Origin: Curvibacter delicatus NBRC 14919
GTDB lineage: Bacteria > Pseudomonadota > Gammaproteobacteria > Burkholderiales > Burkholderiaceae_C
Assembly: GCF_001592265.1 (NCBI RefSeq)
Contig: NZ_BCWP01000017.1
Location: forward strand, 17,543-81,542
DNA: 64,000 nt
Direction: 5' to 3'
Each line of letters starts with the position of its first letter. The first letter of the stretch is position 1. Below are positions 41,866 to 50,309 of this stretch, piece after piece. The position numbers were made by a program, and so were the translations under genes. The notes under the pieces were generated by a model, which was given only the letters and a program-made list of their open reading frames with translations, ran no database searches and was not told the origin of the DNA.

Positions 41866-43116
41866 TCAGGAATCGCCCAGGGTTGAACGCAGTTTCGCCA
41901 GGTAGGCCCGCGCTGCCTCGCGGCCAGGGCCGTTCGGCGCGGGCGGTGGCGGTGCAGACGGTGCCGGTGCGGCTGGCCGTGGCGGCGGCGCAGGCGGCGT
42001 CGATGGCGAACCGCCTTCGCCGGCCCAGGCCTTGAACTCGCCGCGGATCGCCTTCTGGATGATGCCGAACAGATAGCCGGCCGGGTTGCGTACCGCGCTG
42101 TTGCGGCAGCGCGCATCCCATTCGTCCAACACCGCCTGCCGCAGCGACTCGTCCACCTGCTGCAAGGCCACCATCGCGCCGCTTTGCTGCTCGTCCTTCA
42201 AGCGCAGCAGGCGCTCGGGCAGGCGCAGGTGCTGCAACGACTTCGCGCGCGGTACTGTACGTACTTGATTTATACGATCCATACGTACAGTACGGTCCTC
42301 CTTCGGATTCCGAAGTGAGCCGTCTGGCGCGGATTTCAGCCCTGCTTCGGATTCCGAAGACGGGCCTTCGAGATTCCGAAGCAGGCCGTCCTGGCCTTCT
42401 TCGGATTCGTGATCCACAGGCGCTTGTGGATAACTCGCGTCCGCCCATTCGTTGCGCGCCATGCGCTGTGCCAGCACCTGCAGCCGCGTGGGCAGCGTGC
42501 GGCCGTTGAGCATCGGGTCTTCGGCGATCTCGCGCAGGGTGTTCATGCCGACGATCTGCACCGCCTTCGCCGCATGGGTCAGCGCCTGGCCGACCAGGCC
42601 GAGGTAGTCGGGGTCGAGCTGCATCGCCTCGAAGGGTGTCAGCGGTTCGTCGTGCAGCATGTAGAGGTTGCTCAGGATGCGCCCGGTCTTCGGGTCGCGG
42701 CGCCGTCGCACCAGGCTCAGCCAGCGCGTCAGCCGCAGCAGCGTCAAGGCGCGCGCCACGGTCTCGTGCGAGGCCTGCGCCGCGCAGGGCATCGAGGCGA
42801 GGTAGGGGCGAAGCTGGTCGTAGGTCGGGAACGCCGTCACGCCGTCGCTCTGGAGCTGCAGGCGGAGCACCTGCCAGGCGTTGCGCTCCAGCGGCGTCAG
42901 GCGCCGGTCGAGGAACAGCGCACGCGGCACGCTCTCGTGCCGGTTGCCGCTGTAGAGGAAGCCGTCGCTGACCGGCGCGGCCGGCGATGCAGCAGCAGCG
43001 CCGCGCGGGGCTGGCGGTGTCGGTGGTGCCCGTGGCACCAGTTCCCGCAGCGCGTCGTCGAACAGTGCCGACAGCGCCACGGGGCCATCGCGCCGGGGTG
43101 CGCCGCCGGTCGCCAT
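41866..43116 (-). CDS. STY4528 family pathogenicity-island replication protein
   Basis: The 416-residue protein has a disordered Pro/Ala N-terminus, a winged-helix replication-type domain (about 50-190: GFLYSGNRHESVPRALFLDRRLTPLERNAWQVLRL, then SHETVARALTLLRLTRWLSL) and a DnaD/DnaB-like C-terminal part ending in a Pro/Ala-rich tail. It is annotated in SPI-7-like islands as a replication protein, presumably for the excised circle. Its own coding sequence contains an origin-like array (42252-42433). It starts 4 bp after the bisC stop. Confidence 0.88.
   Translation of the reverse strand: MATGGAPRRDGPVALSALFDDALRELVPRAPPTPPAPRGAAAASPAAPVSDGFLYSGNRHESVPRALFLDRRLTPLERNAWQVLRLQLQSDGVTAFPTYDQLRPYLASMPCAAQASHETVARALTLLRLTRWLSLVRRRRDPKTGRILSNLYMLHDEPLTPFEAMQLDPDYLGLVGQALTHAAKAVQIVGMNTLREIAEDPMLNGRTLPTRLQVLAQRMARNEWADASYPQAPVDHESEEGQDGLLRNLEGPSSESEAGLKSAPDGSLRNPKEDRTVRMDRINQVRTVPRAKSLQHLRLPERLLRLKDEQQSGAMVALQQVDESLRQAVLDEWDARCRNSAVRNPAGYLFGIIQKAIRGEFKAWAGEGGSPSTPPAPPPRPAAPAPSAPPPPAPNGPGREAARAYLAKLRSTLGDS
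42252..42433. other. Origin-like array inside the replication gene
   Basis: Elements in order: an 11-bp inverted repeat GTACTGTACGT / ACGTACAGTAC (42252-42262, 42283-42293) around an AT-rich 20-bp spacer; two perfect copies of the palindrome CTTCGGATTCCGAAG (42301-42315, 42345-42359); a near copy (42366-42381); a partial copy (42398-42408); then inverted repeat ATCCACA / TGTGGAT ending in a perfect DnaA box TGTGGATAA (42425-42433). This combination is typical of iteron-type replication origins. Confidence 0.55.
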
Positions 43117-43119
43117 GGC

Positions 43120-43680
43120 CTACACCAGCCCCTGGTCGATCCAGTTGCGTATCGCCGACCAGATCACCGACATCGGCAGGTTCAAGGTCTCGGCCAGGTC
43201 CATGGTCAGCGTCAGCATCGCCACCTCATCGTCCAGCGCGATGCCGCGCTCCATGACGCCGGCCTTCCACTGCTTCCACAGCGCCGTGTCCTGCGCCTCG
43301 TCCAGCACCGGATGCCGCCCCTTGCGCTTGGGCAGGCCGAGGATGTCGCGGCGCAGGGCCACCTCCTGGTGCGTAAGCCCGTAGAAGCGGCTGACCATCT
43401 CCGTGCTGGCGCCCAGGCGCAGCATGCGGTCGACCGTCGCGATCTCTCGCTCCACGTCGTGCACTTGGCTCAGCAGCCGCTTCAGCACATCGCGGTTCAC
43501 CGACACCGAACACCACGACACCGTGGCGTTCACCAGCATGCTCACGAGTTCGGGGTGCTTGAGCGCGTCCAGCTCCTCCTCGCCGAAGCCCATCGCCTTG
43601 CAGCGCCGCAGTTGCCCATTGCGCAGGTCGTGCAGCGCCTGTGCGATGACGGCCTGGTTGAGCGGATGCGGTGCCGACAT
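43120..43680 (-). CDS. bisC: DUF2857 protein, BisC-like (FlhC-related) activator subunit
   Basis: The 186-residue protein is of the DUF2857 family (LNQAVIAQALHDLRNGQLRRCKAMGFGEEELDAL, REIATVDRMLRLGASTEMVSRFYGLTHQEVALRRDILGLP). In ICEclc this gene encodes BisC, which with BisD activates the transfer-competence promoters and its own operon. The middle helices resemble FlhC. It lies directly downstream of bisD/parB and upstream of the STY4528 gene, as expected. Confidence 0.85.
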   Translation of the reverse strand: MSAPHPLNQAVIAQALHDLRNGQLRRCKAMGFGEEELDALKHPELVSMLVNATVSWCSVSVNRDVLKRLLSQVHDVEREIATVDRMLRLGASTEMVSRFYGLTHQEVALRRDILGLPKRKGRHPVLDEAQDTALWKQWKAGVMERGIALDDEVAMLTLTMDLAETLNLPMSVIWSAIRNWIDQGLV

Positions 43681-43692
43681 GATGGCCTCTGC

Positions 43693-45360
43693 TCAGGCGC
43701 CGTGGCCGGGGTTGCTGGAGGCCGCGCCGGTCTCCAGATCCAGCAGCCGGCGCGCCATGCGCAGCAGCCGGAACAGCTTTACCAGCCCGGCATCGCTCAG
43801 GCGCGGATATGCGCCGCCGCCATGCAGCAAGGCCGCCAGGTCGTCGGCCAGCCGGGCGCCATCGAAGCCGGGGGCGGGTCGGGGCGCGGCGCACAGCGCA
43901 TGCAGCAAGGTCAGCACCGCACACGCGAACGGAGGCAATGCGCGCACCGCCGGGGGCGCCACGCAGACGAAGCCCATGCCGCCTTCGCTGGGTTCGACCT
44001 GCCCGGCCACGTCGGCTTCCTCGGCGATCTCGCGCGCGAACTGCGCGATGTGCACCCGCAGCCGATCCGGCACATCCAGGCCGGGCTCGATGTACCAGAC
44101 ATCCGAGATGGGGTAGAGCCCGCCCGCCTGCACAGGGATCGCGCGCAGCGCGTCGGCCTCGAAGTCGGGCAGCTTGTCGCCCATCTGATCGGCCACCATG
44201 CGCTGGATGGATTGCAGGCGTTCGGTGGTCGGGGCCGGGGACACGATGTGACCCTGCAGGCGTTCGTCATCCTGCTGCATGCCCTTGTCGCTGGCGGCCG
44301 GCGTGGAACCGGCCTGCGCAGCCTGGCCAGGGCCAGGCTCCGACGACTGCACCGAGGGGCCGGGCGGCAGCGAAGGCGGTGACGGTGGTCGCGGTGGCCC
44401 GGCCGGCACCGCAGGTCTTGCCGCCTGCAGCGGCGCAGGATCGCTGGTCAATGCGCGCTGCCGGCTCTCGCTGTCGTCGATTTCCAGGCTCAGCGTGTCG
44501 TAGTCCGCTTCCAGCAGCTCGGCCATCTGGCCGACCAGCTCGTCCTGCACCCGCTGCGGTGAGAAGTTGTCGGGCTGCGTGTCGAACTGCGCCAGCACGT
44601 CCTGGAACAGCGTAGCGAAGTCCATCGACAGGTTGCGCCTCAGGGCACGCCGCTCCCAGGTGCGTTCGCAGGCCTTGCGCAGCACCGCGAGCCGTTCCAC
44701 CTGATGCCGGCCGAGCCCGCCGTACAGCAGCGTGGGGATCGCCGGGAGCAGGTAGTGCACGGCGTCCTGCATGCGGCTGATGTGCGACTGCGGCAGCGGG
44801 AAGCCATCGGCCGTAAGCCGCCGCGCCAGCTCGCTCTGCGACAGCGGCTGGCCGCTGTCCCGCCCCATTTCCTGCTCGTAGAACTCGCGCGCCTTCTCCA
44901 CGCCCAAGGCCCGCTCGATGAAGCTGAGCCCGCCGCGCAACTCGTTCTCGGCCAGGTGCCCGGTCAGCATCACCACTTCGCCGCGCTGCGGCCACGGGCG
45001 GAACAGGCAGGGGATGCGGAAGAACCGTTCGTCTTTCGTCTCGCTCCACAGCTCGCGCAGGATCGCCAGGCGCGTGTTGCCGCCGTTGCGGATGATGTAG
45101 TGCGGTTCGCCGGGCCGGCGCGTGATCGCGGGCGGCGCATCGAGCCCGCGTTCGCGGATCGAGGCCTTGATGTCCTCGTAGGCCGGGTTGCGCGTCACGC
45201 GCGGGTCGTGGTCGTAGTGGCGCAACTGGTCCAGCGTCACCACCATCGGCGTGTCGGCGATGGGGTCGCTCAGGGCCGCGACCGAAGGGCCGTTGCGCTC
45301 GAAGCCCGAGGCCAGCAGATTGGCGGCCATGTCCTGCGGCGTCAGGTCAGCCACGGCCAT
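43693..45360 (-). CDS. bisD: ParB-family protein, BisD-like activator subunit
   Basis: The 555-residue protein has an N-terminal ParB/Srx domain (DQLRHYDHDPRVTRNPAYEDIKASIRERGLDAPPAI, IIRNGGNTRLAIL), a KorB-like HTH region (QPLSQSELARRLTADGFPLPQSHISRMQDAVHYLLP, about 165-205), a Pro/Ser-rich linker and a C-terminal domain. ICEclc BisD is annotated parB and acts with BisC as a transcription activator. ATG 45360 follows CAGGAG and overlaps the shi stop by 14 bp. Confidence 0.88.
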   Translation of the reverse strand: MAVADLTPQDMAANLLASGFERNGPSVAALSDPIADTPMVVTLDQLRHYDHDPRVTRNPAYEDIKASIRERGLDAPPAITRRPGEPHYIIRNGGNTRLAILRELWSETKDERFFRIPCLFRPWPQRGEVVMLTGHLAENELRGGLSFIERALGVEKAREFYEQEMGRDSGQPLSQSELARRLTADGFPLPQSHISRMQDAVHYLLPAIPTLLYGGLGRHQVERLAVLRKACERTWERRALRRNLSMDFATLFQDVLAQFDTQPDNFSPQRVQDELVGQMAELLEADYDTLSLEIDDSESRQRALTSDPAPLQAARPAVPAGPPRPPSPPSLPPGPSVQSSEPGPGQAAQAGSTPAASDKGMQQDDERLQGHIVSPAPTTERLQSIQRMVADQMGDKLPDFEADALRAIPVQAGGLYPISDVWYIEPGLDVPDRLRVHIAQFAREIAEEADVAGQVEPSEGGMGFVCVAPPAVRALPPFACAVLTLLHALCAAPRPAPGFDGARLADDLAALLHGGGAYPRLSDAGLVKLFRLLRMARRLLDLETGAASSNPGHGA

Positions 45361-45604
45361 TCTCCTGAGATGCTGCAACACCCTGGGCCGCCTGTCGGTC
45401 GGCGCGGCGAAGCTGCGCACGGGCGTTGCGCTCGGCGCGGTGGTCGCTCGCCGTCGAGCTGGTGTAGATCGGCGCGCAGCCTTGCTTCGTGAACAGCAGG
45501 TGCCCGCCGCGGGTGCGCACCACCTTCCAACCTTCTCCCAGGGCGAACTCGATCAGCCCTCGCAGCCGCTTGTGGCCGCGGGCCAGGTCATGTGCGCTGG
45601 CCAT
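45347..45604 (-). CDS. shi: Small HicA-like protein, Shi counterpart
   Basis: The 85-residue basic protein has a core LIEFALGEGWKVVRTRGGHLLFTKQG that resembles the HicA/dsRBD-like fold (GGH-F-xx-G). No antitoxin partner adjoins it. In ICEclc the gene between parA and parB, shi, slows division of transfer-competent cells; the position and size agree, sequence identity is not verified. ATG 45604 lies inside the end of parA. Confidence 0.75.
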   Translation of the reverse strand: MASAHDLARGHKRLRGLIEFALGEGWKVVRTRGGHLLFTKQGCAPIYTSSTASDHRAERNARAQLRRADRQAAQGVAASQENGRG

Positions 45605-46454
45605 GGCCGGCCCCTCCCGCGTCGCCTCGGCCGGTGACGAGCGCAAAGCGCTCCTGCCACGCCGGGAACAGCTCGCCGGCCAGCGCGCGCATGGTCTCCA
45701 ATGCGGCAGGTGCCGTGCGGCCCGCCGGCTGGCGGTATTCCACCCGATGCACCGGCAGTCCGCGCGTCGCGGCGCGCTGATAGGCTTCAATCGCCGGCAC
45801 GTCGGTGTCCAGCACGCGCACGCCAGGCTGCTCCTGGAATACCTGACGCAGCGCCTGCTGGATCAGCCGCGCATTCGACGACACCGGATGCACGCGGTTG
45901 ATGAGCAGGTGCAGCGGCGGCGGCTCGATGCCGAGGTGGCGGTACGGCGCGATGTCCTCGATGAGTTGCAGCGTGCCGCGCCGCAGCTCGCGCGCCGCGA
46001 GGATTTCCGGCGTCACCGGCGAAAGCGCCAAGTTCGAGGCCAGCACCGCCATCTCCAGCAGCACGCTGCGCGCGCCCTGGGTGTCGATCAGCAGCAGGTC
46101 GTAGTGCGGCGCCAGCGTGGGCAGCAGGTGGCGCAGCCGCAATCTGCCATCGGGCGCGTGCAGCAGCAGCGTGTTCAGCTCGCCGCGGTCGTCGTTCGAG
46201 AGCACCAGGTCAAGCCGCTCGATCGCGGTGCGCGACACCAGTTGCTCGGCGCGCTGCTCGTTGTAGGCCAGCATCTCGTAGATGCCGGCCGGCGCGCGCT
46301 CGGCCAGCGTGAAGTAGCTCGACAGCGTGGGCTGCACGTCCAGGTCCAGCAGCAGCACGCGCAGCCCGGTGTCGGCTGCGAAGCCGCCCAGGTTGGCCGC
46401 CGTCGTGGTCTTGCCGACGCCGCCCTTGGTCGAAATGATGGACACCACCTGCAT
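45588..46454 (-). CDS. parA: ParA-family ATPase of the ICE
   Basis: The 288-residue ATPase has a deviant Walker A KGGVGKTT (10-17), switch I (LDLDVQPTLSSYF) and Walker B (LLLIDTQGA) regions. It lacks an N-terminal HTH. It may help maintain the excised ICE or act with Shi on division. ATG 46454 follows GGGAGAGGCCC; an earlier ATG at 46490 lacks a ribosome site. Confidence 0.93.
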   Translation of the reverse strand: MQVVSIISTKGGVGKTTTAANLGGFAADTGLRVLLLDLDVQPTLSSYFTLAERAPAGIYEMLAYNEQRAEQLVSRTAIERLDLVLSNDDRGELNTLLLHAPDGRLRLRHLLPTLAPHYDLLLIDTQGARSVLLEMAVLASNLALSPVTPEILAARELRRGTLQLIEDIAPYRHLGIEPPPLHLLINRVHPVSSNARLIQQALRQVFQEQPGVRVLDTDVPAIEAYQRAATRGLPVHRVEYRQPAGRTAPAALETMRALAGELFPAWQERFALVTGRGDAGGAGHGQRT

Positions 46455-46494
46455 GGGCCTCTCCCGGTTGAATGGCATGTACCGAGGAAAAGCG

Positions 46495-46713
46495 TCAGGC
46501 GCGCTCATCGAGGCGATCGGCGATCCACTGCTCGACCTCCGCCGAGTCCCAGCCCACGGCGCGCACGCCCAAGCGCAGCGCCTTGGGGAACTTGCCTTCT
46601 TTCATCAGGCTGTAGATGTGCGCGCGCTTGAAGCCGGTTTTGGCCTCGACTTCGGCGCGACGCAGGATGCGGTGCTCGGCCGGCACTGCCGGCGCGGTGG
46701 TCTGCGAAGACAT
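46495..46713 (-). CDS. alpA: AlpA-family regulator
   Basis: The 72-residue DNA-binding protein has the AlpA/excisionase winged HTH (ILRRAEVEAKTGFKRAHIYSLMKEGKFPKALRLGVRAVGWDSAEVEQWIADRL). It is first in the alpA-parA-shi-bisD-bisC operon that BisR switches on in ICEclc. ATG 46713 follows AAGGAG. Two identical palindromic operators lie 77-109 bp upstream. Confidence 0.9.
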   Translation of the reverse strand: MSSQTTAPAVPAEHRILRRAEVEAKTGFKRAHIYSLMKEGKFPKALRLGVRAVGWDSAEVEQWIADRLDERA

Positions 46714-46789
46714 GAGAGACACTCCTTGACGCTCACTGGCGCTGTTCGGAAAGTGCCTCGTATTCAATACACCGCGGTCGCCGAAATCA

Positions 46790-46822
46790 CTGCAATTGCA
46801 GAAGCAGCGACTGCAATTGCAG
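46790..46822 (-). promoter_or_regulatory. Tandem CTGCAATTGCAG operators upstream of alpA
   Basis: Two perfect copies of the 12-bp palindrome CTGCAATTGCAG at 46790-46801 and 46811-46822, 21 bp apart (two helical turns). On the minus strand the promoter-proximal copy overlaps a possible -35 (TTGCAG), 18 bp before TGTATT. They lie between bisR and alpA, so BisR is the obvious candidate binder (inference). Confidence 0.7.
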
Positions 46823-46854
46823 TGCGCCGCATCGGCATCATGCTGGCCGCGTCG

Positions 46855-47613
46855 TCAGCGCGACGCCTCCAGGTGGCGCCGCGCCTGCGCGAGCTTGCTC
46901 CACAGCGTCCGCTCGCTGAGACCCGGCCGCCCCTCATGGTGTGCGATCAGCGCGCTGACCACGGCATCCATGCTGCGGAACGACGAATAGGCCGCGCCTG
47001 ACGGCGAATTGCCCAGCAGCAGCGTCAGCAGTCCGCCGATGATGTTGAGGTAAGTCGTCTCGCTGCGCAGGCCAGGCTCGCGCGCCTGTTCGTCGTTGGC
47101 CGCGCGCGTGGCATGTTCCTTCGCCAGTGCTTCGTGCGCGGTGCGCAGCGTTTCATGCACCAGGGCAAGTTCGGCAAGTTGCGACTTCGCTGCTTCGCGA
47201 TCGGCCAGCAGAATGTTGAGCGTGTCCACGCTCACCGCCGGATGCACCGCGCGTTCGATGCCGTCAAACAAAAACCCCGGCCGATCGCCGGGGTAGAACT
47301 GCGACATCCACGCTTTCAAGTCCACGTGGCGCACGGTCAACTCGGGGTCGTCGAGCGCCGGCCGCTGCGAGTCCAGCACGATGCCGGCCTTGCCACCGGG
47401 CAATTCGCCATGCGTCAGCGCGTCGAAGATGCGCTCGGCATACAGGCGCAGCAGCGGCCAGCGCGGGAATTCGCCGGGCTCCGGCATGGCACGCTGCTCC
47501 AGCGCTTCCAGAATACGCTGCTCGAAGCGCAGGAGACCGCACCAGCGGACGGCCGCCTCGATCGGTCGGTAGTACGTCTTTGCGCCAAAGGCGTGGCTGC
47601 TCGATTTCGGCAT
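46855..47613 (-). CDS. bisR: BisR-like bistability regulator
   Basis: The 252-residue protein matches the size (251 residues) and position of ICEclc BisR, directly before alpA. Sequence features: an N-terminal basic region (AFGAKTYYRPIEAAVRWCGLLRFEQRIL), an alpha-helical middle with long coiled coil (LADREAAKSQLAELALVHETLRTAHEALAKEHATRAANDEQA), and a C-terminal RAMA/TerB-like helical region. BisR autorepresses and activates the alpA promoter in ICEclc. ATG 47613 follows GGGAAGAG. Confidence 0.78.
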   Translation of the reverse strand: MPKSSSHAFGAKTYYRPIEAAVRWCGLLRFEQRILEALEQRAMPEPGEFPRWPLLRLYAERIFDALTHGELPGGKAGIVLDSQRPALDDPELTVRHVDLKAWMSQFYPGDRPGFLFDGIERAVHPAVSVDTLNILLADREAAKSQLAELALVHETLRTAHEALAKEHATRAANDEQAREPGLRSETTYLNIIGGLLTLLLGNSPSGAAYSSFRSMDAVVSALIAHHEGRPGLSERTLWSKLAQARRHLEASR

Positions 47614-48152
47614 AACGCGCTCTTCCCATCGTCGGATCGACACATGGCAAGCGCGCGCGGCCCACATGGGCGCAGCGATTGCCCAAAGAACCCGATAAAG
47701 CGCGAGCCGGTCGGCATCGTGGTGGACGTTGGGTGCGGCGATGTCGCCGAGCGTTACGCAGGGGGCAAACCTCCTTGCGGTGCCCGCTACACCTCAACCA
47801 TAATGCACCTGCGAAAAATCTTGTTACCGGCGCAACGGTCTGAAAAGCCGCGCATCCAAGTTCGATCAGGAAGGGATGCCGCGCTTTACCGGAAAACCAG
47901 GGCAAAGTTTTCGTAGGAATACGGGCGGGGTAAAGCGCCAATGCGACTTCCGGCTGAGCCGGTTTGCATCCAGCAAGGGCTCATGCGTTCTGCGTCACTG
48001 CTGTGACCTCGACAGCTTGAAGGTGCCTTGCTTGATGCCGGGTGGATAGGCCCGATTCGCCATCCATGCCCGTGACGCAAAAGGTCGGCCGCCGATGCAA
48101 TGCGGGTCAAGGTCCAGACCGAAAGGGAATCGTACCGTCCAAAATCCCCGCG
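47614..48152. other. Gene-free region between LysR gene and bisR
   Basis: No gene is convincing here. It should hold the bisR promoter on the minus strand. Visible are short palindromes CCGGCT-G-AGCCGG (47950-47962) and GTCAC-N4-GTGAC (47994-48007), both possible regulator sites, and an AT-richer stretch near 47805-47825. No attachment-site-like sequence was recognised. Confidence 0.4.
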
Positions 48153-49061
48153 TCACATCGGGCGTTGATCGGTGCCTTGCGGGCGTCCGACACGCTCCAC
48201 GCGGTCGATGAACTGCCGCAGCGGCTCCATGATTTCGCCTTCGGGTCGCAGTAGATAGGTCGTCAGCGAAGCGGTCTCGTCGGCCAGCGGCCGCACGACG
48301 ACATCGGCCTGATGGCAACCCGCCAGATGCGCCGCGCTCGAAAAGCCCACGCCGTAGCCGGCGGCCACGAGGGCCAGCATCAGGGAATGGGTCTTGACGT
48401 ACTCGGCTACCGTCGGCTGCGCATCCACCGTGCGGAGCAGCCGTTCGCGCTGCCGGCTGCAACCTTCGCATACCTGGGGATCGCACAGCACCAGCGGATA
48501 GCTCGCCACTTCCTCCAGCGGCACTTCCTTGAAAGCCAGCAGCGGATGCCTGGCGGGCAAAGCCACCACCAGCGGGTCTCGCCACACCGGCATGGCGACG
48601 ATGCCGGCGTCCATTTCACCAGCCAATGCAAAACCTGCGTCATACAAGTCGTTGCGCAGTCCGGTCACCAACTGCGCCAGTGGCGTTTCAAATATCCGAA
48701 TGCCGACCTGTGGTGCCTCCTCGCGGCAAAGCGCAAGCAACGCCGACAAGCGGGCCTGCCCCATGTCACCAGATAGTGCGATGCGCAGCGTGTTCCGCTG
48801 GTTCGCTGCGGCGCGTGCCTTGGTCTGCGCTTGCTCGAAGGCCAGCAGTACGCGCCGGGCTTCTTCGAGGAAGACCTGTCCCGCCGGTGTGAGACGAACA
48901 CTGCGTGGCAAGCGGTTGAGCAGCGGCACCCCTAAATCCGCCTCCATCTGGCGGATCGTGCGCGACAGTGGAGACTGTTCGATGTGCAGCCGTCGAGCAG
49001 CCCGGCCGAAGTGCAGTTCCTCGGCTACGGCGATGAAGCAGCGAAGATGGCGTAAGTTCAT
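48153..49061 (-). CDS. LysR-type transcriptional regulator (possible TciR counterpart)
   Basis: The 302-residue protein has an N-terminal HTH_1 domain (MNLRHLRCFIAVAEELHFGRAARRLHIEQSPLSRTIRQME) and a LysR substrate-binding domain from about residue 90. In ICEclc a LysR-type protein, TciR, activates bisR; location next to bisR makes that role attractive but the true ligand is unknown. ATG 49061 follows AGGGAG. The inducer-binding part contains a Cys pair (CDPQVCEGC). Confidence 0.85.
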   Translation of the reverse strand: MNLRHLRCFIAVAEELHFGRAARRLHIEQSPLSRTIRQMEADLGVPLLNRLPRSVRLTPAGQVFLEEARRVLLAFEQAQTKARAAANQRNTLRIALSGDMGQARLSALLALCREEAPQVGIRIFETPLAQLVTGLRNDLYDAGFALAGEMDAGIVAMPVWRDPLVVALPARHPLLAFKEVPLEEVASYPLVLCDPQVCEGCSRQRERLLRTVDAQPTVAEYVKTHSLMLALVAAGYGVGFSSAAHLAGCHQADVVVRPLADETASLTTYLLRPEGEIMEPLRQFIDRVERVGRPQGTDQRPM

Positions 49062-49194
49062 GCTTTCTCCCTACCGATGTGATCAGTCCATATCATCGTA
49101 GGGAGCCGAATAGTGCGGAGGATTCACCTCTGTATCGAGATGAGAGCCATCCTGGGGGGTGATGCTCGGATGCTTTTCGCCCATGTCAGCGCCT

Positions 49195-49680
49195 ACGGCG
49201 AAGCTCTCGTTCGAGATCGCCCAGCTGCGACGCCTGAAGTTCGGCAAGAAGAGCGAGCAGCTCGATGCCGAACAACGCGCGCTGTTCGACGAGGCTCTGG
49301 ACGCCGACCTTGCCGCGGCTGAGGCGCAGCTCCAGGAACTGCTGGGCAAGAAGAAGCCGCCGGCTACGCCTGGCGCGATGCCTAAGCGCACCGCCTTGCC
49401 GGCGGACCTGCCGCGCGTGGACTGCCACCACGAGCCCGAGAACACTCGCTGCGCGTGCGGCTGTGCGCTCAAGCGCATCAGCGAGAAGCTGGACAACACA
49501 CCGGGCGTATTCACGGTAGAGTGCCACATCCGCGGCAAGTGGACCTGCGCACAGGTGCCGAACGCTGACCCAGGCGCCAGTCCCGGCGGAGATCATCGCC
49601 AAGGGCATCCCCACCTCCGGGCTGCTCACGTAGGTGCTGGTCGCAAAGGACTCCGACCATCTGCGGCTTACATGGTCGTC
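49195..49680 (+). pseudogene. IS66 family transposase remnant
   Basis: The region encodes the N-terminal coiled coil and zinc-binding segment of IS66 TnpC (LRRLKFGKKSEQLDAEQRALF, then CACGCALKRISEKLDNTPGVFTVECHIRGKW). The frame then shifts near 49555; the following LTQAPVPAEIIAKGIPTSGLL is in another frame and hits a TAG near 49647. No C-terminal DDE part and no inverted repeats are present, so the copy is dead. Confidence 0.85.
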
Positions 49681-49737
49681 CCTAGGCAAGCAGGAATCAG
49701 CTGCGTGAGTGAATCGGGAGGTTTGCGCAGCTGATGG

Positions 49738-50086
49738 GTGGTCAGCAGCGTCTGCGCCGGCGTCTTCACCGGCACGAAGCGCATGTGCGGGCGGGTTGCC
49801 CATCGGCCGAATCGTTCTTGCGTCCCTTGACGGCCATGCGGTAGGGCGTGACGAAGTGGCCTGCGATCAGCCGCGCATCCAGCCCATAGCCGCGCAGCTT
49901 GCGTGCCCAGTGATGCGCACCGCCGCAGGCCTCCAGGGCCACCAGGCAGCCGGGAGGCAACTGCGCGCACCGGGCCGCAAACTTGTCAGCGGCCAGCGCC
50001 TTGGCAACCACCACGCGCGCATCCACCGCATGCACCTAGATAACCCGCTTAGCCAGATCCACCCCGACTCGCGCAATCTCGTTCAT
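49738..50086 (-). pseudogene. IS110 family transposase remnant
   Basis: The minus strand encodes the N-terminal DEDD domain of an IS110 transposase from ATG 50086 (NEIARVGVDLAKRVI, then VHAVDARVVVAKAL, ALEACGGAHHWARKLRGYGLDARLIAGHFVTPYR, KNDSAD). A TAG replaces a codon near 50038, a frameshift lies near 49795, and the rest of the gene is missing. It is inactive. Confidence 0.85.
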
Positions 50087-50309
50087 GGACTTCCCCTTCA
50101 CATGGCTACAGATTGACGACTTGGGGAGCACCATCGCGGCGGCAGCCAACATTTGTTTCCTCGCTGCTTACGATTAATTCACATCAATCGGCCAGCAGAT
50201 CGCTGGATGTTGGCTGTTGACTTTCTGCATGTTAGGTGCAACATTCAGCAAAGTCTTGCAAGAACTTCCTCGAGCGAGGCCGCGTGACGACGGAACTAGT
50301 GGGGGTGGT

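Noticed and set aside
42301..42408. Spaced CTTCGGATTCCGAAG copies as a CRISPR array
   Set aside because: Only two perfect units of 15 bp with unequal spacing inside a coding gene, and no cas genes; an iteron-like array is the better reading.
42409..44382. A 657-codon plus-strand open frame opposite bisC/bisD
   Set aside because: Antisense to genes with family matches; repetitive Gln/His/Arg/Ala sequence with no domain.
45347..45604. A HicAB toxin-antitoxin module at the small HicA-like gene
   Set aside because: No HicB partner is adjacent; the gene is nested in the parA-bisD operon where ICEclc has shi.
47614..48152. Right attachment site (attR) of the ICE in the gap after bisR
   Set aside because: I found no tRNA 3' end or repeated att-like sequence; ICE-type regulatory genes and cargo continue beyond, so the end is probably outside the window.
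49159..49734. The 191-codon plus-strand frame as an intact gene
   Set aside because: IS66 homology switches frame near 49555 and hits a stop, so it is a broken transposase.
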